Shown here in pieces: positions 1-5,810 of a DNA stretch of 14,075 nt. The notes below the pieces were generated by a model, which worked only from the letters and a program-made list of their open reading frames with translations, was not told the DNA's origin and ran no database searches. The first letter of the stretch is position 1. Each line of letters opens with the position of its first letter. Both the position numbers and the translations under genes were made by a program. The DNA lies in the NCBI GenBank assembly GCA_018064305.1, contig JAGHVP010000154.1, positions 1-14,075 of the forward strand, given 5' to 3'. Source of the stretch: Candidatus Equibacterium intestinale. GTDB taxonomy: Bacteria; Bacteroidota; Bacteroidia; Bacteroidales; UBA932.

Positions 1-598
1 CTACACTGTACTCAGCACCCTTAGACTCATCATGCCAGAGGTAAGCCTTCATTTCAACGAGGTCTACACAACCCTTGAAAGTTTCCTCAGCACCGATAGG
101 GAGCTGCATTGCAACTGAGTTAGCGCCGAGCATATCGTGCATCTGCTGTACTACTTCGAGGAAGTTAGCACCCGAGCGGTCCATCTTGTTAACGTAACCG
201 ATACGTGGTACATTGTACTTCTCAGCCTGACGCCATACTGTCTCAGACTGTGGCTCAACACCACCTACTGCACAGAATGTAGCGATAGCACCATCGAGGA
301 TACGGAGTGAACGCTCAACCTCAACCGTAAAGTCAACGTGACCCGGAGTATCGATCAAGTTGAACTTATATTTCTCACCCTTGAAGTTCCAGAAGCAAGT
401 AGTAGCTGCAGAAGTAATAGTGATACCGCGCTCCTGCTCCTGAACCATCCAGTCCATTGTGGCTGCTCCATCGTGCACTTCGCCGATCTTGTGAGTTTTT
501 CCTGTATAGTACAGGATACGCTCGCTGGTCGTCGTCTTGCCGGCATCGATGTGAGCCATGATACCGATGTTTCTAGTATATTTAAGGTCTCTTGCCAT
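1..598 (-). CDS. fusA: Elongation factor G, N-terminal 199 codons (cut by window edge)
   Basis: Translational GTPase that drives tRNA/mRNA translocation on the ribosome. Only the 5' part is present; the gene runs off the left edge. I translated it from the ATG at 598-596. The GTPase (G) domain shows the P-loop AHIDAGKT (residues 15-22), the switch I stretch [13 protein letters not shown] (about 55-67), DTPGH (83-87) and NKMD (137-140), all canonical. That argues for an ordinary GTP-hydrolysing EF-G rather than the GTPase-independent EF-G2 paralogue known from Bacteroides. It starts 36 bases after the rpsG stop, in the classic str operon order rpsL-rpsG-fusA, so it is very probably cotranscribed from the promoter ahead of rpsL. 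A GAGAAAGGG stretch lies about 14 bases before the start but is too distant to be a convincing ribosome binding site. No frameshift is seen in the visible part. Confidence 0.97.
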   Translation of the reverse strand, partial: MARDLKYTRNIGIMAHIDAGKTTTSERILYYTGKTHKIGEVHDGAATMDWMVQEQERGITITSAATTCFWNFKGEKYKFNLIDTPGHVDFTVEVERSLRILDGAIATFCAVGGVEPQSETVWRQAEKYNVPRIGYVNKMDRSGANFLEVVQQMHDMLGANSVAMQLPIGAEETFKGCVDLVEMKAYLWHDESKGAEYSV

Positions 599-634
599 TT
601 GACTTTCAGTACCCTTTCTCTTAACTCAGTCGGA

Positions 635-1111
635 TTAGAAACGGAAATGAGCGAATGCTTTGTTGGCCTCGGCCATCTTGTGCATATCCTCTTTTCTCTT
701 GAACGCTGCACCTTCGCAGTTATAAGCTGCCATGATTTCAGCACACAACTTTTCGGCCATTGAGTGACCAGAACGCTTACGGGCGTAGAGTACCATATTC
801 TTCATACTGATGGAGATTTTGCGCTCGGGTCTAACCTCTGTAGGAACCTGGAAGTTAGCACCACCGATACGGCGGCTCTTTACCTCGACCTGGGGAGTGA
901 TGTTCTCCAGCGCCTTCTTCCAAATTTCTATAGGAGCCTGCTCAGAATCTTTCATCTTCTCGCCTACCATATCAATGGCATCGTAAAAAATTGAATAAGC
1001 GATACTCTTCTTCCCCTGTAACATAAGGTTGTTGACGAAACGTGTAACCATCACGTCGTTGAACTTAGGATCAGGAAGTAGAATCCTCTTTTTAGGCTTC
1101 GTTTTTCTCAT
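635..1111 (-). CDS. rpsG: 30S ribosomal protein S7
   Basis: Primary 16S rRNA-binding protein that nucleates assembly of the 30S head and lies near the decoding/E-site region. It is 158 residues, the usual length for Bacteroidetes S7. Recognisable stretches are [16 protein letters not shown] at the N-terminus, [17 protein letters not shown], the [23 protein letters not shown] hairpin region, and the C-terminal [15 protein letters not shown]. The start ATG at 1111 is 36 bases after the rpsL stop, and the fusA start follows 36 bases after its own stop, so the two spacers of this operon are equal in length. No strong Shine-Dalgarno is visible; the A/T-rich leader is normal for Bacteroidetes. S7 is a classical translational autoregulator of the str operon in E. 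coli; I see no element here that would prove the same. Confidence 0.98.
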   Translation of the reverse strand: MRKTKPKKRILLPDPKFNDVMVTRFVNNLMLQGKKSIAYSIFYDAIDMVGEKMKDSEQAPIEIWKKALENITPQVEVKSRRIGGANFQVPTEVRPERKISISMKNMVLYARKRSGHSMAEKLCAEIMAAYNCEGAAFKRKEDMHKMAEANKAFAHFRF

Positions 1112-1147
1112 TTTTCAATTAGTTAATTAGATAATAAAACAGATAGA

Positions 1148-1531
1148 TTACTTCTTAGCTTTCTTGGGACGTTTAGCGCCATAGAGAGAACGACTCTGAG
1201 TGCGGCCCTCTACACCTGCTGTATCCAAGGCACCTCTAAGAATGTGGTAACGAACACCAGGAAGGTCTTTTACACGACCGCCACGAACAAGCACGATGCT
1301 GTGCTCCTGGAGGTTGTGGCCCTCACCGGGGATGTATGCATTGACCTCTTTCTGATTGGTGAGACGTACACGTGCAACCTTACGCATTGCTGAGTTAGGT
1401 TTCTTGGGAGTTGTTGTGTAAACACGTACGCATACACCACGTCTCTGAGGACATGCATCAAGCGCGCGAGATTTGCTTTTCTCTACGATAACCTCGCGAC
1501 CTTTGCGAACTAATTGTTGAATTGTTGGCAT
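1148..1531 (-). CDS. rpsL: 30S ribosomal protein S12
   Basis: Ribosomal protein of the decoding centre that helps monitor codon-anticodon pairing. It is 127 residues and collinear with E. coli S12. The core stretch [13 protein letters not shown] carries K43, and [14 protein letters not shown] carries K88 and D89. K43 and K88 are the positions where streptomycin-resistance changes occur; both are the sensitive-type lysines here. D89 is the residue methylthiolated by RimO in other bacteria. The C-terminus is a basic tail ending KRPKKAKK. It is the first gene of the rpsL-rpsG-fusA operon and has a good Bacteroides-type promoter about 50-80 bases upstream. The start ATG at 1531 is fixed by the conserved [12 protein letters not shown]-terminus. 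Confidence 0.98.
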   Translation of the reverse strand: MPTIQQLVRKGREVIVEKSKSRALDACPQRRGVCVRVYTTTPKKPNSAMRKVARVRLTNQKEVNAYIPGEGHNLQEHSIVLVRGGRVKDLPGVRYHILRGALDTAGVEGRTQSRSLYGAKRPKKAKK

Positions 1532-1565
1532 AAATAGTTGTTAATCTTTTATTTATGTTAAATAA

Positions 1566-1578
1566 CCGCTTTTTGCGG
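1566..1578 (-). other. Small GC hairpin at the very start of the str operon leader
   Basis: CCGC and GCGG (4 base pairs) flank five identical bases (AAAAA on the minus strand). The hairpin sits at the expected 5' end of the rpsL transcript. The stem is short and its role is unknown; it could protect the 5' end or be coincidental. The rest of the leader is A/T-rich and looks unstructured. Confidence 0.35.
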
Positions 1579-1583
1579 GGCTG

Positions 1584-1614
1584 CAAAGATAGACATTTTT
1601 TCAAGAATATCAAC
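1584..1614 (-). promoter_or_regulatory. Bacteroides-type promoter of the str operon
   Basis: On the minus strand a perfect -7 box TATCTTTG (1591 to 1584) follows a GTTG (1614-1611, one mismatch to the -33 TTTG) with a 19-base spacer. This is the known TTTG / TAnnTTTG arrangement of the Bacteroidetes primary sigma factor. Transcription should start near 1577, giving a leader of about 45 bases before rpsL. It is the only such match in the 132-base gap between the U32 gene and rpsL. Confidence 0.75.
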
Positions 1615-1621
1615 ACGTTTT

Positions 1622-1635
1622 GCACAAAAATGTGC
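1622..1635. repeat. Small inverted repeat between the U32 gene and the str promoter
   Basis: GCACA-AAAA-TGTGC is a perfect 5-base-pair inverted repeat with a 4-base loop, 28 bases beyond the U32 stop codon and just upstream of the str promoter. There is no T-run after it on the minus strand, so it is not a convincing intrinsic terminator. Confidence 0.3.
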
Positions 1636-1663
1636 GAAGAATGACGATTTGAGCCGGCAGGCC

Positions 1664-2749
1664 CTATTCGAAGAGATATATGCGGTCGCTGCGGCGCAGT
1701 TTCTCCGCCACCGGAATCGAGCACAGCTCGCCCTTGGACGCTGTCTGCACCGGCTTGAGGTCTACCCTTATCTCGGGAATCTCGAATTCCACCACGCCTG
1801 TCGAAGGTCCTGAAATGATTACAGGGTCGCCCACCGACAGAGAGCCTGTCTCGATGAGCACCTCGGCCACTCCGATCTTGTCGAAGTAATTGGTGATCTT
1901 GCCGATATATTTCTTTGTACGTGTTGCCTTGTTGCCGTAGATCTCGCTCCACTCTCCCAGACGGGCGCCCTGGTAATATCCGTCCCAGAAACCGCGGTTG
2001 AACACCGTCACGCCTGCCTCTATGATCTTGTCCATGAACTCGATGGTGCAGAGGTCCTTGGGCGACATTATGTATTTGTTGTCGACCAGAAGCTGGTTGC
2101 CGGTCTCGAGGTCGGTGACTTCATAGCCGCGGCGGCAGATCTGGTAGCACGAGCCGCGGTTGGCAGATGCACCGTATTCATGCAGCGAGAGGTAGCACTT
2201 GCCTGAAACTGCCATGCACAGGGCGCCGTGGCAGAACATCTCTATCTCCAGCAGGCGGCCTGAAGGGCCTTTGATATTGTCTCTTAAGATTATCTCATGG
2301 ATTTCCCTGACCTGGACAAGGGTGAGCTCGCGGGCCAGCACAATCACATCGGCGAACTGGGCGTAGAAGCGCAGGCTTTCGCTGTTGGAGATGCTGAGCT
2401 GGGTGGAGATATGCACCTCGATGCCCAGGCTGCGCGCATACGCGATGGCTGCCATGTCAGACGCGATGACTGCCGAAACACCTGCTTTCTCCGCGGCCTG
2501 CAGCGCCTCGCGCATAGGTCCGAGGTCTTCGTTGTAAAGGGTGATATTGAGGGTGAGGTACGGCTTGATGCCGTTTGCGCGGCAGATGTCACACACTTCC
2601 TGAAGGTCTTCAGCCGCAAAGTTGTTGGCTGAATGTGAGCGCATGTTGAGATTGCCGATGCCGAAATATACCGAATCGGCACCGCCCTGGATGGCTGCGT
2701 GAAGGCACTCGAAATTGCCCGCGGGGGCCATTATCTCTAACTTCTGCAT
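1664..2749 (-). CDS. Peptidase-U32-family protein, apparently with an internal in-frame deletion
   Basis: Member of the U32 family (relatives: TrhP/YegQ and RlhA in RNA modification, UbiU/UbiV in ubiquinone hydroxylation). 361 residues. The TIM-barrel start is LEIMAPAGNFECLHAAIQGG. The family signature runs from E170 to S188 (E-x-F-C-H-G-A-L-C-x6-C-x-L-S). C178, C185, C201/C205 and C234 are spaced roughly like the Fe-S ligands of UbiU-type proteins (analogy only). The C-terminal beta-domain (about 280-361: GKITNYF, GVAE, SVGDPVIISGPSTGVVE) is intact. However, residues 245-255 read EAGVTVFNRGF: as I remember the family, about 45-50 residues holding KIEGR and the following helix should lie between EAGV and TVFNRGF. 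Full-length relatives are about 400-420 residues. The reading frame is unbroken, so it may be an altered protein, a decaying gene or an assembly collapse. It begins 3 bases after the polyprenyl synthase stop, so the two are surely cotranscribed. Confidence 0.85.
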   Translation of the reverse strand: MQKLEIMAPAGNFECLHAAIQGGADSVYFGIGNLNMRSHSANNFAAEDLQEVCDICRANGIKPYLTLNITLYNEDLGPMREALQAAEKAGVSAVIASDMAAIAYARSLGIEVHISTQLSISNSESLRFYAQFADVIVLARELTLVQVREIHEIILRDNIKGPSGRLLEIEMFCHGALCMAVSGKCYLSLHEYGASANRGSCYQICRRGYEVTDLETGNQLLVDNKYIMSPKDLCTIEFMDKIIEAGVTVFNRGFWDGYYQGARLGEWSEIYGNKATRTKKYIGKITNYFDKIGVAEVLIETGSLSVGDPVIISGPSTGVVEFEIPEIRVDLKPVQTASKGELCSIPVAEKLRRSDRIYLFE

Positions 2750-2752
2750 ATC

Positions 2753-3730
2753 TTATCCCTCCCTGTGGACCAGTTCTGCCGCAAACTCTTTCAGGCGCGT
2801 GATCTGCTCTGCGCTGAACCCTTTGCCCTCGAGGGCCGCCATGGCCTTCCTGTGGTATTCTTCTATGGATGCTATGGCCGCCGTGCGCACACCAAGCATC
2901 TGGTACATCTCTTTCATGGCCTCTATCTTCTTCGCGGCCTCATCCTCACCCATCGCAAGGATGCGGTCAAGCTCTGCACGCTGACCGTGGTCGGCCACGC
3001 GGAACGACTCTACAAGCAGCCAGGTCTTCTTGTTGTTGCGGATGTCGCCGCCGATCTTCTTCCCGAAGACACTTGCATTGCCGAATGTGTCGAGATAGTC
3101 ATCGGTGATCTGGAACGCCAGACCAAGCTGGTATGCATAGTTGTAGAGAGCCTCTGTCTGCTCGTCGGAAGCACCGGCTATTATTGCACCGAGCCCCACG
3201 CTGCATGCAATCAGCACAGCGGTCTTGAGGCCGATCATATTCATGTAGTCGTCCATCGTGATGAACGGTATGTCCTCGAACTCCATGTCGTACTGCTGCC
3301 CTTCGCACACCTTCGCGGCTGTGTCTGAGAACATCTCCAGCACACGGTCGCGGCGGCTGCCGTTGTAGTGCGCCAGATACTGGTATGCCATGATGCTCAT
3401 CACATCGCCGGAAAGTATCGCCACATTCTCGTTCCACTTCTTATACACCGTAAGCTGTCCGCGGCGCGTGTCTGCACAGTCCATTATGTCGTCGTGCAGG
3501 AGGGTGAAGTTGTGGAATATCTCCAGCGCCACCGCAGGACCCAGGATATTCTCGTCGATATTGTCGCTGAACAGGTTGAACGCAGTGAGGCACAGACGCG
3601 GACGGAGGCGCTTCCCGCCTATCGACATCATATACTCGAGAGGTTCGTAGAGCCCCCTGGGCTCACGGTTGAAATCGATGCGGCAGATGCTGCGGAAGAT
3701 TATGTTGTCAAGTTCTGTGCGTGAATACAT
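2753..3730 (-). CDS. Short-chain polyprenyl (trans-isoprenyl) diphosphate synthase
   Basis: Cytoplasmic prenyltransferase that condenses allylic diphosphates with isopentenyl diphosphate to supply quinone side chains, undecaprenyl or carotenoid precursors. 325 residues. Visible motifs are GGKRLRP (38-44), the first Asp-rich motif DDIMD (80-84) followed by RR (89-90), LKT (168-170), FQITDDYLD with the second Asp-rich motif (206-214), and GGDIRNNKKT (227-236). The first motif has no two-residue insertion, and an aromatic residue, F75, stands five residues before it. In this family that usually limits the product to about C15-C20, so farnesyl or geranylgeranyl diphosphate is the best guess; the exact chain length is an inference and I give no gene symbol. 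A -7 box lies just upstream and the U32 gene follows after 3 bases. Confidence 0.92.
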   Translation of the reverse strand: MYSRTELDNIIFRSICRIDFNREPRGLYEPLEYMMSIGGKRLRPRLCLTAFNLFSDNIDENILGPAVALEIFHNFTLLHDDIMDCADTRRGQLTVYKKWNENVAILSGDVMSIMAYQYLAHYNGSRRDRVLEMFSDTAAKVCEGQQYDMEFEDIPFITMDDYMNMIGLKTAVLIACSVGLGAIIAGASDEQTEALYNYAYQLGLAFQITDDYLDTFGNASVFGKKIGGDIRNNKKTWLLVESFRVADHGQRAELDRILAMGEDEAAKKIEAMKEMYQMLGVRTAAIASIEEYHRKAMAALEGKGFSAEQITRLKEFAAELVHREG

Positions 3731-3750
3731 GGTCCGGATGGTTTTGAATG

Positions 3751-3758
3751 CAAAGATA
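3751..3758 (-). promoter_or_regulatory. -7 box ahead of the polyprenyl synthase gene
   Basis: TATCTTTG on the minus strand (3758 to 3751), a perfect TAnnTTTG match, 20 bases before the synthase ATG and inside the 45-base gap after the transporter gene. No TTTG is found at the expected -33 distance, so the promoter is probable but incomplete. It would allow the synthase/U32 pair to be transcribed apart from the transporter. Confidence 0.55.
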
Positions 3759-3775
3759 CAGCAAATATCGGGTTA

Positions 3776-4471
3776 TCATTCATTTTTTGGCGCACATTTC
3801 CGGCAGATATACACAACCGGTGTGCCCAGCAGGCTCAGCACAGTGTAGATGATGAAGCTTGAGAGCATTATCTGCCAGATGGTGCTCCATTCATACATCC
3901 CTCCGAACGCGAGCAGTGTATAAAGCACGGTGTTGATGGCCTGCGAGATGATGGTGGAGAAGTTGTTCCTCAGCCAGAGGTGGCTCTCGCGGCGCCCGCT
4001 GCGCGCTGCAGTGAAATCCCAGCAGCGCTGGTAAAGCCACACGTCCAGCAGCTGCGACACGGCATATACCGAAAGTGATGCCAGCATCAGGCGCGGCGTG
4101 ATGCTGAATATGGTGCGCACGGCAGGCATCGCCCAGTCGCTTTCCGCAGGGATGTAGTGCGTCCAGACAAGGGTGAGCAGCAGGAAGAAGGCCGAGGCGC
4201 AGAGCGACATCAGCACAGAGCGCTGTGCTTCTTTCTTACCATAGATCTCACTTATCACATCCGAAATTATGAAGGTGGCGGCAAATAGCACGTTGCCGAG
4301 GGTCTGCTCTATGCCGAAAGCCCTGATAATCACCACTACTTCGATATTGGCAAGGACCGTCAGCAGCACATTTGCCGCGAAAAGCCCTGTCTTCCCCGCG
4401 AACCTGCAGGAAAGCACCACCAGCGCAAAGGCCAGCAGCAGGGTAACCAGAAGCAGCAGCACGTTTGTCAT
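3776..4471 (-). CDS. VUT/YhhQ family membrane protein, probable queuosine-precursor transporter
   Basis: Inner-membrane protein of the YhhQ/VUT (DUF165) family, whose characterised members import queuosine precursors (preQ0/preQ1 or queuine) for tRNA modification. With the start at ATG 4471 it has 231 residues and about six hydrophobic segments. Conserved stretches are NVLLTVLANIEVVVI (35-49), GNVLFAATFIISDVISEIYGKKEA (59-82) and LWLRNNFSTIISQAINT (165-181). The open frame extends to an ATG at 4618, but that reading crosses the opposing rdgB start and both promoters, and the extra 49 residues look unlike a transporter N-terminus. MTNVLLLLVTLLL is therefore chosen. N180 stands where I remember an Asp in many members (SQ.[VI]D[ST]); this is from memory. 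Divergent from rdgB. Substrate is inferred from the family. Confidence 0.85.
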   Translation of the reverse strand: MTNVLLLLVTLLLAFALVVLSCRFAGKTGLFAANVLLTVLANIEVVVIIRAFGIEQTLGNVLFAATFIISDVISEIYGKKEAQRSVLMSLCASAFFLLLTLVWTHYIPAESDWAMPAVRTIFSITPRLMLASLSVYAVSQLLDVWLYQRCWDFTAARSGRRESHLWLRNNFSTIISQAINTVLYTLLAFGGMYEWSTIWQIMLSSFIIYTVLSLLGTPVVYICRKCAPKNE

Positions 4472-4495
4472 GACGGATAATGATGATAACAGATG

Positions 4496-4503
4496 CAAAA
4501 ATA
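4496..4503 (-). promoter_or_regulatory. -7 box for the YhhQ-type gene
   Basis: TATTTTTG on the minus strand (4503 to 4496) matches TAnnTTTG and lies 24 bases before the chosen ATG at 4471, which supports that start over the one at 4618. A TTTC (4526-4523) lies at a 19-base spacing, one mismatch from the -33 TTTG. Confidence 0.55.
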
Positions 4504-4506
4504 CAC

Positions 4507-4514
4507 TATCTTTG
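4507..4514 (+). promoter_or_regulatory. -7 box for rdgB-recO
   Basis: TATCTTTG matches TAnnTTTG and ends 19 bases before the rdgB ATG at 4534. It lies only 3 bases from the opposing -7 box for the transporter gene. No clear -33 TTTG is seen at the usual distance. It supports the internal rdgB start over the upstream ATG at 4480. Confidence 0.55.
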
Positions 4515-4533
4515 CGGTAAAAGAAACACCGCC

Positions 4534-5121
4534 ATGAAAATAGTTTTTGCAACAGGCAACCGCAATAAAGTGACAGAAGCCGCAGAAGCACTCGGAAGCA
4601 GCTTCGAGATTGTGACACCGGCCGAACTGGGGTTCGACGGAGAGATTCCAGAGACCCACGAGACCATTCCCGAAAACGCAGAGGAGAAAGCCCGGTTCAT
4701 CTGGGACAAGTTCCACCTCAACTGCTTTGCAGACGACACCGGACTGGAGGTGGACGTGCTCGACGGCGCGCCGGGAGTGTACAGCGCCCGCTATGCCGGA
4801 GAACCCAAGGATCCTGTGCAGAATGTAATCAAGCTGCTGGCCGAACTCAAGCATGTTCCGTACGAAGAGCGCACCGCCCGCTTCCGCTGCTGCGTGGCCC
4901 TGATGATCGACGGCCGTCTGGAGATGTTCGAAGGGACCTGCGAAGGGCACATCGCCCTCGAGCCCATGGGCCAGCTGGGGTTCGGATACGACCCGGTCTT
5001 CATTCCCGAAGGGATGGAAAAGACCATGGCCATGCTTACGATAGATGAGAAGAATGCCATATCACACCGAGGCAAAGCGATAAGACTCCTCTCATGCCGG
5101 CTCAACGAGATTCAAGGATAA
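4534..5121 (+). CDS. rdgB: Non-canonical purine NTP pyrophosphatase (RdgB/HAM1, ITPase)
   Basis: Hydrolyses (d)ITP, XTP and related deaminated purine nucleotides to monophosphates, keeping them out of DNA and RNA. With the ATG at 4534 it is 195 residues, the normal family length. Motifs: the substrate-binding N-terminus FATGNRNK (4-11), the catalytic stretch FADDTGLEVDVLDGAPGVYSARYAG (about 69-93), FGYDPVF, and the C-terminal EKNAISHRGKA. The frame opens at an ATG at 4480, but those 18 extra codons precede the promoter-like TATCTTTG and the conserved MKIVFATGN start, so they are rejected. The 3' end overlaps recO by 28 bases in another frame, which suggests translational coupling of a nucleotide-pool cleaning enzyme with a DNA-repair protein. 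Confidence 0.95.
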   Translation: MKIVFATGNRNKVTEAAEALGSSFEIVTPAELGFDGEIPETHETIPENAEEKARFIWDKFHLNCFADDTGLEVDVLDGAPGVYSARYAGEPKDPVQNVIKLLAELKHVPYEERTARFRCCVALMIDGRLEMFEGTCEGHIALEPMGQLGFGYDPVFIPEGMEKTMAMLTIDEKNAISHRGKAIRLLSCRLNEIQG

Positions 5122-5810
5122 TAGTCCTTCACCTTACAAAATACGGTGACAGTTCGCTGGTGGTCCACGCCCTGGATGCAGAGCGCGGCCGCACCGGCTT
5201 TTTCCTGCGCGGTGCCGGAAAGGGGAAGGTGGCGCTCAATCACTTCCAGAGCCTGGGCATCCTCGATATCCAGACCGTTTCCGGCAAAGGGGAGATGGAA
5301 TATATAAAAGAGTATGAAAGCGCGCACCAGCTTGCCGGGATCAAGACCAACCCTTACAAGAGCGCCATTGCCATGTTTGTGGGAGAGCTGCTCTACCGCT
5401 GCATAGGCGACGGTGCGGTGGATGCCGAGATGTTCTCGTTCCTGGAGAATGAGATCCTGAGGCTGGAGCACGAGGAAGGGAGCATTGCCAACTACCACCT
5501 CTGCTTCATGGTGCGGCTCTGCGGCATGCTGGGCTTCCGCCCGAAAGACAACTGGAGCCCCGCCACGCCCCTATTCCTGCCGGCCGCGGCCGAGTTCATC
5601 CCCTTTTCAGACTATATCTCGACCTTCTCTGCCGAAGAGTCGCTGCTGCTGCACAGGATACTTTCGCTGCCCGTGGAGGAAGCCATGCAGCTGAAGCTCA
5701 ACCGTGAGCAGCGCCAGGCATTCGCACAAAAGATGGCAGAATATCTATCCTGCCATCTTTCAATCAACCTCAAGCTCAAATCACTTGCCGTTCTTCACGA
5801 CATCTTCTGA
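5094..5810 (+). CDS. recO: DNA repair protein RecO
   Basis: RecFOR-pathway mediator that helps load RecA on SSB-coated single-stranded DNA and anneals complementary strands. 238 residues. The N-terminal OB-fold begins with SRIIVLHLTKYGDSSLVVHALDAERGRTGFFLRGAGKGK, close to the Bacteroidetes RecO start (xxRGIVLHTIKYGDTSLIVH). The helical region includes KSAIAMFVGELLYRCI and ANYHLCFMVRLCGMLGFRP, and the C-terminus ends LKSLAVLHDIF, a typical RecO ending. No CxxC zinc-finger pairs are present. The start at 5094 lies inside rdgB; it is the only ATG giving the full OB-fold. The last 30 bases overlap the 3' end of the opposing rnr gene. Sequence conservation in RecO is low, but length and the end motifs make the call firm. 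Confidence 0.9.
   Translation: MPAQRDSRIIVLHLTKYGDSSLVVHALDAERGRTGFFLRGAGKGKVALNHFQSLGILDIQTVSGKGEMEYIKEYESAHQLAGIKTNPYKSAIAMFVGELLYRCIGDGAVDAEMFSFLENEILRLEHEEGSIANYHLCFMVRLCGMLGFRPKDNWSPATPLFLPAAAEFIPFSDYISTFSAEESLLLHRILSLPVEEAMQLKLNREQRQAFAQKMAEYLSCHLSINLKLKSLAVLHDIF

Noticed and set aside
1622..1635. Inverted repeat as terminator of the U32 gene
   Set aside because: The stem is only 5 base pairs and there is no T-run on the minus strand after it; kept only as an inverted repeat.
4480..4533. 18-codon extension of rdgB from an ATG at 4480
   Set aside because: It precedes the -7 box TATCTTTG, and the family begins at MKIVFATGN, which corresponds to the ATG at 4534.
4472..4618. N-terminal extension of the YhhQ-type gene to an ATG at 4618
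   Set aside because: It would place the gene across the opposing rdgB start and both promoter boxes; the extra 49 residues do not resemble the family, and a -7 box lies correctly for the ATG at 4471.
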